DNA of 12,716 nt from contig JABEVH010000101.1 in assembly GCA_013043915.1 (NCBI GenBank), forward strand, positions 1-12,716, in the 5' to 3' direction. Source of the DNA: Pseudomonadales bacterium. Its GTDB lineage: Bacteria > Pseudomonadota > Gammaproteobacteria > Pseudomonadales > Moraxellaceae. This document shows positions 1 through 7,709 of the stretch, piece after piece. Every line of letters starts with the position of its first letter. Position 1 is the first letter of the stretch. The notes beneath the pieces were generated by a model. The model ran no database searches. It was not told the origin of the DNA and worked only from the letters and a program-made list of their open reading frames with translations. The position numbers were made by a program, and so were the translations under genes.

Positions 1-244
1 CCCCCTGCATACATCCGTCTTCGCCACCACGTCCATGCAATGCTATAAAGGCACGGTCAAACTTTTGAAGTTCGCCCAAGGGCTGTTCTGCAGGGTCAAA
101 AGCCACGGCATCCACACCCTGGCTCAGCAAGGCATGCAGTACCGCTGCACCACTAATTAAAGAAATCGGGCGCTCAGCAGATTTGCCCCCACACAGAACG
201 GCCACCTTGCCCCATCGTGAGGAATCCTTACTTACATTAGTCAT
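1..244 (-). CDS. ddl: D-alanine--D-alanine ligase, N-terminal part (cut by window edge)
   Basis: This cytoplasmic ATP-grasp enzyme joins two D-alanines to make the dipeptide that MurF adds to the peptidoglycan precursor. Only the first 81 codons are present and the gene continues beyond the left edge. The visible part holds the family's N-terminal domain: a beta strand GKVAVLCGGKSAER near residues 12-25, with the glutamate of SAER matching the substrate-contacting Glu15 of E. coli DdlB, and the very typical IALHGRGGEDG near residues 67-77. The next motif residues are P-I-S-L where E-V-S-L is usual. The ATG at 244 overlaps the murC stop as ATGA. A second ATG at 237 is in another frame and is followed at once by a stop. 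A run of eight G ending four bases before the ATG is the only Shine-Dalgarno-like sequence. Position right after murC matches ddlB of other proteobacteria. Identity is secure; whether it is the only ddl in the genome cannot be seen. Confidence 0.95.
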   Translation of the reverse strand, partial: MTNVSKDSSRWGKVAVLCGGKSAERPISLISGAAVLHALLSQGVDAVAFDPAEQPLGELQKFDRAFIALHGRGGEDGCMQG

Positions 245-1692
245 CCCGCCCCCCCCGCCTGCGGCCAATAGAGTTGATGTTTAGTCAGCTCCTGGGCAAT
301 GCTGCCTACGTTGCCGGCCCCCTGTGCAATAACCACATCACCGGGGAGCAAAAGTTCAGGCAACAGGCTAGATAGCTGCTCTGTGTTCTCTACATGGATA
401 GGTTCTTGGCCACGCGCACGCAGGCTACGCGCCAGTGAGCGAGAATCCGCTCCTGCTATGGGTTTTTCTCCCGCCGGATAAACATCCAGCAACAGTAAAA
501 CGTCGACCATACTCAGCACACGCACAAAGTCTTCATATAAATCACGGGTGCGCGTGAAGCGATGCGGCTGAAACAACATCACCAAACGCTGGTTGGGAAA
601 GCTCTGCCGTGCAGCACGGACTGTAGCCTCGACCTCGCGAGGGTGATGCCCATAGTCATCTACCAGCACCAGCTCACCTGCTGGATCCTGAACCTTAATC
701 AGCACCGAGAACCTACGACCTACGCCTTGAAAACCTTCCAGCGCACGCTGCATAGCGGCATCCTCGACACCTTCATCGGTACATACGGCAATGGCCGCCA
801 AGGCATTGAGAACATTGTGTACACCCGGCAAGTTGACGATTACCTTCATAGCTAGATACGGGGCAGGCCGCAACACGGTAAATTGTGAACGCAATCCATT
901 GACCTCAATATCAACAGCTCGGTAGTCAGCGCTTTCATGCAAGCCGTAGGTCAGCGTAGGGCGACCAATTTTTGGCATGATGTCGACAATATCAAGATCA
1001 TCACGGCAGACGACAGCCAATCCATAAAATGGCAAGTTATGCAAAAAATCGACATAGGTTTGCTTGAGCTTCTCGAAGTCCCCGCCGTAGGTTTCCATAT
1101 GATCAGCATCGATATTGGTAACCACACTGACCATGGGCTGTAAGTGCAGAAATGAAGCATCACTTTCATCTGCCTCAGCCACCAGATAACGACTGGCGCC
1201 CAGCTTAGCATTCGTGCCTGCACTGTTTAGCAGTCCACCGATGACATAGGTAGGATCTCGACCCGCTTCTGCCAGCACCGATGCGATCAGTGAAGTCGTT
1301 GTTGTTTTTCCATGAGCACCCGCAATCGCGATACCATGGCGAAACCGCATCAGCTCTGCCAACATCTCGGCACGACGCACAATAGGCATCCGTTGCCTTC
1401 TAGCTTCCTGAATTTCCGGGTTGGACTCATCGATGGCACTGGAAACCACGACCACATTGGCGCCCTGTACCTGCTCTGCTGCATGGCCTAGATCCACACG
1501 TGCCCCCAGCTTTTGCAAACGTTCTGTCGTTGCAGAAGCCCTGAGGTCAGAGCCGCTGATGTGATAGCCCTGATTCAGCAATACCTCAGCGATGCCGCAC
1601 ATTCCAGCACCACCAATACCTATGAAATGCAATTGCCTAATACGGCGCATTTCAGGAATCTGTACAGCAGCATGGCTGCGGTTCAGTGTCAT
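241..1692 (-). CDS. murC: UDP-N-acetylmuramate--L-alanine ligase MurC
   Basis: MurC uses ATP to attach L-alanine to UDP-N-acetylmuramic acid, the first step of stem-peptide assembly, in the cytoplasm. The 483-residue protein has the three Mur-ligase domains: an N-terminal Rossmann-like UDP-binding part with GIGGAGM (25-31); a central ATPase with P-loop GAHGKTT (125-131) and EADESD (173-178); and a C-terminal domain with DDYGHHP (345-351), FQPHR (374-378) and GAGN (458-461). These are diagnostic of MurC rather than the Mpl recycling ligase. The longest frame begins 18 bases earlier at 1710, but the ATG at 1692 is preferred: it overlaps the murG stop as ATGA, has AGGAG (1705-1701) eight bases upstream, and the resulting length is normal, while the 1710 ATG lacks a good ribosome site. 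The C-terminus ends in a glycine-rich tail encoded by a G-run that also precedes ddl. Confidence 0.97.
   Translation of the reverse strand: MTLNRSHAAVQIPEMRRIRQLHFIGIGGAGMCGIAEVLLNQGYHISGSDLRASATTERLQKLGARVDLGHAAEQVQGANVVVVSSAIDESNPEIQEARRQRMPIVRRAEMLAELMRFRHGIAIAGAHGKTTTTSLIASVLAEAGRDPTYVIGGLLNSAGTNAKLGASRYLVAEADESDASFLHLQPMVSVVTNIDADHMETYGGDFEKLKQTYVDFLHNLPFYGLAVVCRDDLDIVDIMPKIGRPTLTYGLHESADYRAVDIEVNGLRSQFTVLRPAPYLAMKVIVNLPGVHNVLNALAAIAVCTDEGVEDAAMQRALEGFQGVGRRFSVLIKVQDPAGELVLVDDYGHHPREVEATVRAARQSFPNQRLVMLFQPHRFTRTRDLYEDFVRVLSMVDVLLLLDVYPAGEKPIAGADSRSLARSLRARGQEPIHVENTEQLSSLLPELLLPGDVVIAQGAGNVGSIAQELTKHQLYWPQAGGAG
249..256 (-). other. Run of eight G at the end of murC, next to the ddl start
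   Basis: On the coding strand there is a run of eight G inside the last codons of murC (Ala-Gly-Gly-Ala-Gly-stop), ending four bases before the ddl ATG. It probably acts as the G-rich ribosome-binding stretch for ddl. Bases 256 to 250 read G GGG GGG in the murC frame, which is a -1 slippery heptamer. A one-base backward slip would read on through the ddl ATG in the ddl frame. Whether slippage occurs is not shown by the sequence. Confidence 0.6.
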
Positions 1693-2774
1693 GCGATGAT
1701 CTCCTGACATATATCAGCCACTCGCTTGGCGGCATCGGGTTGCGCCAAAGCCCGAGCATTTTTTGCCATGCTCAAACGCCTATCAGTATCCCGTAAGGGT
1801 TGCAGGGCAGCTAGCAGCTTTTCAGCATCTAGGCCCACTTGGGGGCACAGTACGGCAGCTCCTGCATCACTCAGGTACCTAGCATTGTGCGTCTGGTGAT
1901 CATCAACCGCTGAAGGCAATGGAATAAGCAAACTGGGCACACCTGCAGCAGCAAGCTCAGCAACAGTCAAGGCTCCAGCTCGGCAAATCACCAGATCAGC
2001 GGCCAAGTAGGCAGCTGCCATATCCTGAATAAATGGAATAACCTGAGTTTTTCCCTGCAAGTTTGCGTAGCGTTCCTCGGTCAGCGTCAGATGCTTCTCG
2101 CCACACTGATGAACCACGCGCAAAGAACATTCCATGGCCAGCCGCTGTAATGCCAAGGGCACGATGCGATTGAGTGCATCTGCTCCCTGACTGCCTCCCA
2201 ATACCAGAATCTGCAGCACACCTTCTTGGTGCTGGCGTAGCCTGGGTTCAGGCAGAGCGGCAATACTGGCACGTACCGGATTGCCTACCAGACTGGCTTT
2301 AGCCTGATCACCAAAAACTCCCGGAAAACCTGTCAGCAGGCGGCTAGCCCAAGGTGCCAACCAGCGATTGCTCAAACCTGCTACCGCATTTTGTTCATGA
2401 ATAACAAGAGGCTTTCCGGCTAACCTGGCTGCCAGGCCAGCCGGACCGGTCACATAGCCACCCATACCCAGCGCCAAAGCCACATCCTGCCGATGCATCA
2501 GACGCCACGCCAGCCATCCTGCCTTGAGCAAGGGTAGCGGGGCTCTCACACGCTGTTTCCAGCCTTTACCGCGCAAACCATAAACCGGCAGGGTATGTAA
2601 CGTGATTCCGGCTGCCGGTACAATCCTGGCCTCAATACCGGCGGCAGTTCCTAGCCACTCCACATTCATGCCTCGCTGCCGCCAAATCTCAGCCACAGCC
2701 AAGGCAGGAAACACATGTCCACCTGTCCCCCCGGCCAATATCATCAAGGTCGTCTTGCCTCGCGGCGAGTTCAT
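1689..2774 (-). CDS. murG: UDP-GlcNAc:lipid I N-acetylglucosaminyltransferase MurG
   Basis: MurG moves GlcNAc from UDP-GlcNAc onto lipid I, giving lipid II, at the inner face of the cytoplasmic membrane (GT28 family, GT-B fold). The 361-residue product has the glycine-rich loop GGTGGH (15-20), GMGGYVTGP (103-111), HEQNA (126-130) and VGNPVR (163-168) of the acceptor domain. The donor domain carries GGSQGA (193-198), RAGALTVAEL (265-274) and DDHQTHNA (291-298), which contact UDP-GlcNAc in known structures. The form DDHQTxNA resembles that of pseudomonads rather than E. coli, from memory. The length fits the family. The ATG overlaps the ftsW stop as ATGA, and a run of five G (2786-2782) lies seven bases upstream. 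The stop overlaps the murC ATG. Nothing is missing or odd. Confidence 0.97.
   Translation of the reverse strand: MNSPRGKTTLMILAGGTGGHVFPALAVAEIWRQRGMNVEWLGTAAGIEARIVPAAGITLHTLPVYGLRGKGWKQRVRAPLPLLKAGWLAWRLMHRQDVALALGMGGYVTGPAGLAARLAGKPLVIHEQNAVAGLSNRWLAPWASRLLTGFPGVFGDQAKASLVGNPVRASIAALPEPRLRQHQEGVLQILVLGGSQGADALNRIVPLALQRLAMECSLRVVHQCGEKHLTLTEERYANLQGKTQVIPFIQDMAAAYLAADLVICRAGALTVAELAAAGVPSLLIPLPSAVDDHQTHNARYLSDAGAAVLCPQVGLDAEKLLAALQPLRDTDRRLSMAKNARALAQPDAAKRVADICQEIIA
1701..1705 (-). promoter_or_regulatory. Ribosome binding site that fixes the murC start
   Basis: AGGAG on the minus strand, eight bases before the ATG at 1692 and inside the 3' end of murG. It decides between two in-frame ATG codons: the upstream one at 1710 would itself lie before this site and has no comparable sequence. 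Confidence 0.75.
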
Positions 2775-3907
2775 GTGCGAGCCCCCGCCGTATTGGATTC
2801 ACGGTGTACCCGCAACAACAGGGCCACCATAATCAGTTCCACTACCAGGCTACTGCCGCCATAACTCACCAGAGGAAGAGTCAGACCCTTGGTTGGCAAA
2901 GCTCCTGATGTCACACCAATATTGACACTGGCTTGCACGCCAATCAGGATAGATAGGCCATAGGCCACGTAGGCGTTGTAATACTGTCCTTTGCTCTCTG
3001 CCCAATGCCCGATGCGTAGCCCCATGAGTACCAGGGCCATAAACATGGCGATGACCACGCTGACACCCAGCAATCCAAATTCCTCAGCGAATACAGCAAA
3101 CACAAAATCTGTATGAGCCTCAGGCAGATAGAACAGTTTCTGTACACTGTTTCCCAGCCCTGCCCCTGCCCAACCGCCACGCCCAAAAGCAATCAAGGAC
3201 TGTGTCAACTGATAGCCCTGATCAAAGGGGTGAACCCAAGGATGAATGTATGCCGTCAGGCGCTGCACGCGATAGCTGCGCGACATGGCCATGACCACAC
3301 CAGCGCCGATCAATACCACCGTACTGGTTATAAAACGTTTTAAACCGCTACCTGCCAGCAAGATCATCGCTGCAGCTGTCAGCATCAGTACAAAGGTGGC
3401 GCCAAAATCCGGCTCAGCCAACAGCAGCACAGCCACCAGCAACAGAACCACCCCTGCCTTAATCAGTCCCGCCCAGGTCTCACGTACCTCATCCTGGCGG
3501 CGAACCAAATAGGCGCTCAAGAAAAGAACCACACACAGTTTGGCTACTTCAGAGGGCTGCATGGTGAGGGGCCCCACACCCAGCCAGCGCATGCTTCCGT
3601 TCACACGGCGCCCCACATGTGGCACCAGAACCAGAGCCAGCAAGACCAACCCGAACACAAAGACCTGACTGCTTATGTGCTGCCACAGAGTCATCGGCAC
3701 CTGATACACACCCCAGGCTGTGATCAGCCCTATCAAGATATAAACTAAGTGCCTTTCAAAAAAATAAAAGGGATTACCATACTGTGCTGCCGCCACATCC
3801 ATGGAAGCAGAAGCCACCATGATCAGCCCGAGGCAGATCAGGCAACCGGCCATAAGGGCTACGCCGGCCCCGGCATTCATGCCGTTGGACAGCGATTCAG
3901 GCTTCAT
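2771..3907 (-). CDS. ftsW: SEDS peptidoglycan glycosyltransferase FtsW
   Basis: FtsW is the SEDS-family polymerase that joins lipid II into glycan strands at the septum, partnered with FtsI. The 378-residue protein is almost wholly hydrophobic, with about ten membrane segments. It shows FFERHLVYI (49-57), QPSEVAKL (117-124), AEPDFGA (164-170) and the long conserved stretch from AFGRGGW (240-246) through LPEAHTDFVFAVFAEE (261-276). Asp267 there matches the catalytic aspartate of SEDS proteins. SGALPTKGLTLPLVSYGGSS (334-353) closes the family signature. FtsW rather than RodA is called from these sequences and from its place between murD and murG. The N-terminal cytoplasmic tail is short, making the protein somewhat shorter than E. 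coli FtsW (414). The ATG overlaps the murD stop, with five G (3919-3915) seven bases upstream. Confidence 0.96.
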   Translation of the reverse strand: MKPESLSNGMNAGAGVALMAGCLICLGLIMVASASMDVAAAQYGNPFYFFERHLVYILIGLITAWGVYQVPMTLWQHISSQVFVFGLVLLALVLVPHVGRRVNGSMRWLGVGPLTMQPSEVAKLCVVLFLSAYLVRRQDEVRETWAGLIKAGVVLLLVAVLLLAEPDFGATFVLMLTAAAMILLAGSGLKRFITSTVVLIGAGVVMAMSRSYRVQRLTAYIHPWVHPFDQGYQLTQSLIAFGRGGWAGAGLGNSVQKLFYLPEAHTDFVFAVFAEEFGLLGVSVVIAMFMALVLMGLRIGHWAESKGQYYNAYVAYGLSILIGVQASVNIGVTSGALPTKGLTLPLVSYGGSSLVVELIMVALLLRVHRESNTAGART

Positions 3908-5256
3908 GTCAACGCCCCCACAGCCCTTACGAACTGATGCCCCCGGTCATGGTAATCAACAAACATGTCGAAGCTGGCACAGGCAGGGGACAGCAGAACA
4001 ACATCACCCGCAACCGACATGCTTTTTGCTATTTGTACGGCAGACACCATGCTATCGGCATGAAGGCGTGTAAGTTCCTGAGGCAGACTGGCAGCTATAG
4101 CAGGCGCATCGACTCCCATCAGCACTGCCGCCCGGGCGTAGCTCTTAAGTGGATCATGCAGAGGCTGAAAATCCTGACCCTTGCCCACCCCCCCCAGGAT
4201 GACAATCACCTTGCCTGTTATTGTACTGCCCAGCCCCTCGATAGCCGCAACCGTTGCACCCACATTGGTACCCTTGGAGTCATCGTAATAGACCACACCA
4301 TCGAGTTCACGTACATGCTGGCAACGGTGTTCCAGGCCACGAAATGCCTTGATTGCCTCCAGCATTGCCGGTATCGGCAATCCCGCTTGCCGCCCTAGGG
4401 CCAGAGCCGCCAATGCATTGGCTACGTTATGATCTCCCATTAAAGGTAAATCCTTGACCGGCATAAGGCAGTCCATCCCCAACGCCAGATAGCGTATGCC
4501 TTGCTCGGTACGGACACCCCATTGCCCCAAATCAGGTTGCCCTAACCCAAAACTGCTCACAGCAACCGAAGCAGGTAATAGAGGCTGCGTCAACGTATCA
4601 TCTCGATTGAATACAGCAGCTTGACACTGTCGATAGATGCGTTGCTTGGCCTTATGGTAGGCAGGCATACTGCCGTAACGATCCAGATGATCTTCACTTA
4701 GGTTCAAGATGGTTGCGACGCTTGCCTTCAAGCTATGCGTGGTCTCTAGTTGAAAGCTCGACAACTCAAGCACATAAAGCTCGGTATCAGCCTGCCCTAA
4801 TAAATCCAGGGCAGGTAAGCCTAGATTGCCCCCTACGGCAACCCGTTTACCTGCGTGGGCAGCCATCTCTCCAACCAGCGTGGTTACCGTGCTTTTGGCA
4901 TTGGATCCAGTAATCGCGACCACAGGAGCTTGAGCGGCACGGACAAACAACTCAATATCTCCGATCAGCGGTATACCTGCAGCTGACACAGCCGTCAGGG
5001 CCGGCTCCTGAATGGAGAGACCTGGACTGACGACCACTTCCTCAGCTTGCATTAAGCGCTGGGCATCCAAAGCTCCCAGATATACTTCAACATCGGGGAA
5101 TTCCTGTTGCAAGCTAGTCAGGCCAGGCGGGTCCTGACGCGTATCATGCACAGCAACGGAATAACCCTGGTGCTTTAAATAGCGCACACAGGACAGGCCC
5201 GTTTTACCCAGACCTACCACCGCCTTGATGCCTGATCGCAAAATCACCTGGCTCAT
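3904..5256 (-). CDS. murD: UDP-N-acetylmuramoyl-L-alanine--D-glutamate ligase MurD
   Basis: MurD adds D-glutamate to UDP-MurNAc-L-Ala in the cytoplasm using ATP. The 450-residue protein has an N-terminal Rossmann-like domain beginning VVGLGKTG (13-20), the P-loop GSNAKST (117-123), NLSEDHLDRYGS (185-196), a lysine (Lys204 in HKAKQRIY) at the place of the carbamylated lysine, HRCQHV (310-315) and YYDDSKGTN (323-331). The C-terminal signature is SPACASFDMFVDY (423-435), close to the E. coli one. The P-loop has Ala120 where E. coli has Gly; as far as I recall pseudomonads share this, so it is not a defect. The start at 5256 follows the mraY stop after only four bases, with AAGG about seven bases upstream. 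A run of eight G (4195-4188) lies inside the gene, encoding L-G-G-V around residues 354-357. Confidence 0.96.
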   Translation of the reverse strand: MSQVILRSGIKAVVGLGKTGLSCVRYLKHQGYSVAVHDTRQDPPGLTSLQQEFPDVEVYLGALDAQRLMQAEEVVVSPGLSIQEPALTAVSAAGIPLIGDIELFVRAAQAPVVAITGSNAKSTVTTLVGEMAAHAGKRVAVGGNLGLPALDLLGQADTELYVLELSSFQLETTHSLKASVATILNLSEDHLDRYGSMPAYHKAKQRIYRQCQAAVFNRDDTLTQPLLPASVAVSSFGLGQPDLGQWGVRTEQGIRYLALGMDCLMPVKDLPLMGDHNVANALAALALGRQAGLPIPAMLEAIKAFRGLEHRCQHVRELDGVVYYDDSKGTNVGATVAAIEGLGSTITGKVIVILGGVGKGQDFQPLHDPLKSYARAAVLMGVDAPAIAASLPQELTRLHADSMVSAVQIAKSMSVAGDVVLLSPACASFDMFVDYHDRGHQFVRAVGALT

Positions 5257-5260
5257 ATCC

Positions 5261-6346
5261 CTACCTTATTTTCAACGTGGAGAGGCCTATCAGCACCAGC
5301 ACCAGGCTGATAATCCAGAATCTGACCACCACCTTGGTTTCAGGCCAACCCTTAAGTTCAAAGTGGTGATGAATGGGTGCCATGCGGAATATACGCCGCC
5401 CTGTCAATTTGAACGAAGCCACCTGCAACATGACTGACACCGTCTCCATCACAAATACACCCCCCATGATGAACAAGACGATTTCCTGCCTCACAATCAC
5501 CGCAATAACGCCGAGTAAAGCTCCCAGTGACAACGCTCCTACGTCTCCCATAAACACCTGGGCGGGGTAGGCATTGAACCAAAGAAAGCCAAGACCTGCC
5601 CCTATCATGCTTGCGGTAATGACGACCAGCTCTCCTGCACTGGCCACATAAGGAATATGCAGATACTCGGCAAAGCGCACATTGCCACACAGGTAGGCAA
5701 ATACAGCTAACGCTGCGGCGACCATGACGGTCGGCATAATGGCCAGTCCATCCAGACCATCCGTTAAGTTCACGGCATTGCTGCTGCCGACGATAACTAA
5801 ATAAGTCAGCACCACAAAAGGCAACCTACCCATAGGTACTGAAACTTGTTTGACCATGGGGATGAGCAAGGAGGTTTCAGCCGGAGTACGTGCCAGCCAG
5901 AACAAGACGCATGCTGCGGCCAAGCCTCCTATCGACTGCCACAGATACTTCCATCGAGCAGGCAGTCCGCGTGGGTTCTTCTCTACGACCTTGCGATAAT
6001 CGTCTACCCAGCCCACTGCCCCAAATAAAGCCATGACCGCCAAACACACCCACACATAAGGATTGCGCAGATCAGCCCATAGCAGCGTACTCACGCCAAT
6101 ACACACCAAAATAAGCGCCCCGCCCATCGTCGGTGTTCCTGACTTGACCAGATGTGTCTGCGGTCCATCACTACGCACTGCCTGACCAATTTTCATCAAA
6201 CGCAGCTTTTCTATCATGCCCGGACCAATCAACAGAGCCATGAGCAAGGCGGTCAATACGCTGAGAATGGCGCGTAACGTCAGGTAGTGAACTACCTGAA
6301 ACCCGCTGTACACATGAGCCAACTGTTCCGCCAACCAGGTCAGCAT
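5261..6346 (-). CDS. mraY: Phospho-N-acetylmuramoyl-pentapeptide transferase MraY
   Basis: MraY transfers phospho-MurNAc-pentapeptide from UDP to undecaprenyl phosphate, making lipid I, the first membrane step. Counting from the ATG at 6346 the protein has 361 residues (E. coli 360) and about ten membrane helices. Catalytic features are present: the Asp pair of WVDDYRK (D115, D116), NLTDGLDG (193-200), GDVG with D268, and the HHH cluster (326-328) in the cytoplasmic loop. The longest open frame begins at a GTG (6370), but that adds eight poorly matching residues inside the end of murF. The ATG gives the family's usual start (a short lead then YLTLRA...), and AGGGGGAG lies about ten bases upstream. 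It begins one base after the murF stop (TGA-C-ATG), one of only two junctions here without overlap. The stop is TAG. Confidence 0.96.
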   Translation of the reverse strand: MLTWLAEQLAHVYSGFQVVHYLTLRAILSVLTALLMALLIGPGMIEKLRLMKIGQAVRSDGPQTHLVKSGTPTMGGALILVCIGVSTLLWADLRNPYVWVCLAVMALFGAVGWVDDYRKVVEKNPRGLPARWKYLWQSIGGLAAACVLFWLARTPAETSLLIPMVKQVSVPMGRLPFVVLTYLVIVGSSNAVNLTDGLDGLAIMPTVMVAAALAVFAYLCGNVRFAEYLHIPYVASAGELVVITASMIGAGLGFLWFNAYPAQVFMGDVGALSLGALLGVIAVIVRQEIVLFIMGGVFVMETVSVMLQVASFKLTGRRIFRMAPIHHHFELKGWPETKVVVRFWIISLVLVLIGLSTLKIR

Positions 6347-6347
6347 G

Positions 6348-7709
6348 TCAGGACATCTCCCCCTGCTCACGCAGGATATTGACTACTTCTTCCATATGAC
6401 TGCTACGTGAGCCTTTGACCAGAATACTGACCACGCCCTCAAGTTCGCGATGCAGATCACTAATCAACTGTTCCTTGTCAGCCACCACCCTAGCCTCAGG
6501 CCCAAACCCCTCGGAATACGCCTCGGCATAGTCTCCTACCGCATACAAGGCATCTATTTTTTTCATCTTTGCCCATGCTCCCACCTCGTGATGTCCCTGG
6601 ACGGCGGCCTCACCCAATTCCGCCATGTCCCCCACTACCAGCACATGACGCCCTGGCAATCCCGCCAAGGTGTCTATGGCTACCTTCATCGATACCGGGT
6701 TAGCGTTATAAGTATCATCAATCAGGGTGATGCCCTGGTAGCGATAGCAATTCATACGCCCAGGAACACCTGGCATGGTTTGTAAGCCTGCCTGCATTTT
6801 CTTCCAGTCACAGCCCTGCACAGCGCTTACCATCCCTATGGCCATACACGCATTCAGTACGTTATGCCGCCCCATCAGCGGCAGATGCCAGCGCGCTAGA
6901 CGCTGCCCAAATACTTGGGGTACAAAGCTATAACACCCTTGTTCATCGACAAGCAGGTCCTCGGCAAACACATCTGCCTTAGAATCTTGCAGGGACACGC
7001 TGACTTGCCTGAGGTGTTGACTCGCCGCCAAGCAATAACTGGCAAAGTCATCATCGATATTGATGACGGCACGACCACCGTCAGCGACATGCCGATAGAT
7101 TTCAGATTTAGCCCGAGCAATGCCTTCGCGACTGCCAAAACCTTCAAGATGAGCGCTACCTATATTGGTGATTCCTACGGCATGTGGCTCCACCAACGCT
7201 GAAGTAAGATCGATTTCTCCCTCGTGATTCGCCCCAAGTTCAAATACACCATAAAGATGCTCGGGACGCAGTTTCAACAAGGTCAGCGGAACACCTAAAT
7301 GGTTATTGAGATTGCCACGCGTAGCCAGCGTGGGCCCCAATGTCCCCAACATGCTGGCCAGCATTTCTTTGGTCGTGGTCTTACCCGAACTTCCGGTAAG
7401 TGCTATGCGGTACAACGGTTTATTTTTCTGAGACCAGGCTTTTGCCATCTGTTGTAAAGCTAGCGTAGCATCATCCACTACCCACTGTGGCAGAGCACAG
7501 CTTACATCAAAATGTTCAACCACTACCGCCAGAGCGCCTGCTGCTTGAGCCTGTGCCAGAAAATCCTGACCATAAAAATTTTGACCGCGCAAAGCTACAT
7601 ACCACTCACCAGGCTGCAACGTACGCGTATCGGTTGAAACACCCTGTAGCGATGCATCGCCTTGAAGCAACTGACCACCAAAACGATGTTGCAGCTCGCT
7701 TAATTGCAT
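6348..7709 (-). CDS. murF: UDP-MurNAc-tripeptide--D-alanyl-D-alanine ligase MurF
   Basis: MurF adds the D-Ala-D-Ala dipeptide made by Ddl to the UDP-MurNAc-tripeptide, finishing the cytoplasmic precursor. From the chosen ATG the protein has 453 residues (E. coli 452). Seen in order: STDTR (25-29) of the N-terminal substrate domain, P-loop TGSSGKTTTKEM (105-116), GNLNNHLGVPLTLL (132-145), NIGSAHLEGFGS (182-193), the Lys201 of RAKSEIY as probable carbamylated lysine, then IDDTYNANP and the C-terminal VKGSRSSHME. Those last motifs distinguish MurF from MurE. The open frame extends to an ATG at 7727, but the one at 7709 has AGGAGG four bases upstream and begins the family's usual N-terminus. It overlaps the end of murE by ten bases, so its ribosome site lies inside murE. 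Confidence 0.96.
   Translation of the reverse strand: MQLSELQHRFGGQLLQGDASLQGVSTDTRTLQPGEWYVALRGQNFYGQDFLAQAQAAGALAVVVEHFDVSCALPQWVVDDATLALQQMAKAWSQKNKPLYRIALTGSSGKTTTKEMLASMLGTLGPTLATRGNLNNHLGVPLTLLKLRPEHLYGVFELGANHEGEIDLTSALVEPHAVGITNIGSAHLEGFGSREGIARAKSEIYRHVADGGRAVINIDDDFASYCLAASQHLRQVSVSLQDSKADVFAEDLLVDEQGCYSFVPQVFGQRLARWHLPLMGRHNVLNACMAIGMVSAVQGCDWKKMQAGLQTMPGVPGRMNCYRYQGITLIDDTYNANPVSMKVAIDTLAGLPGRHVLVVGDMAELGEAAVQGHHEVGAWAKMKKIDALYAVGDYAEAYSEGFGPEARVVADKEQLISDLHRELEGVVSILVKGSRSSHMEEVVNILREQGEMS

Noticed and set aside
1693..1710. Extension of murC to the ATG at 1710
   Set aside because: The good AGGAG lies downstream of that codon and the ATGA overlap with murG supports 1692.
3937..4398. 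Open frame of 153 codons on the plus strand
   Set aside because: It lies antisense to murD, has no family resemblance, a high share of His, Gln and Arg typical of antisense frames, and no ribosome site. All other plus-strand open frames were rejected for the same reasons.
4887..4907. P-loop of MurD with Ala in place of Gly (GSNAKST) as a possible defect
   Set aside because: The nucleotide-binding Lys and Ser/Thr are intact, and the same form is known to me from pseudomonad MurD.
6347..6370. Extension of mraY to a GTG at 6370
   Set aside because: It adds eight residues unlike known MraY starts and moves the start before the ribosome site; the ATG at 6346 gives the normal length.
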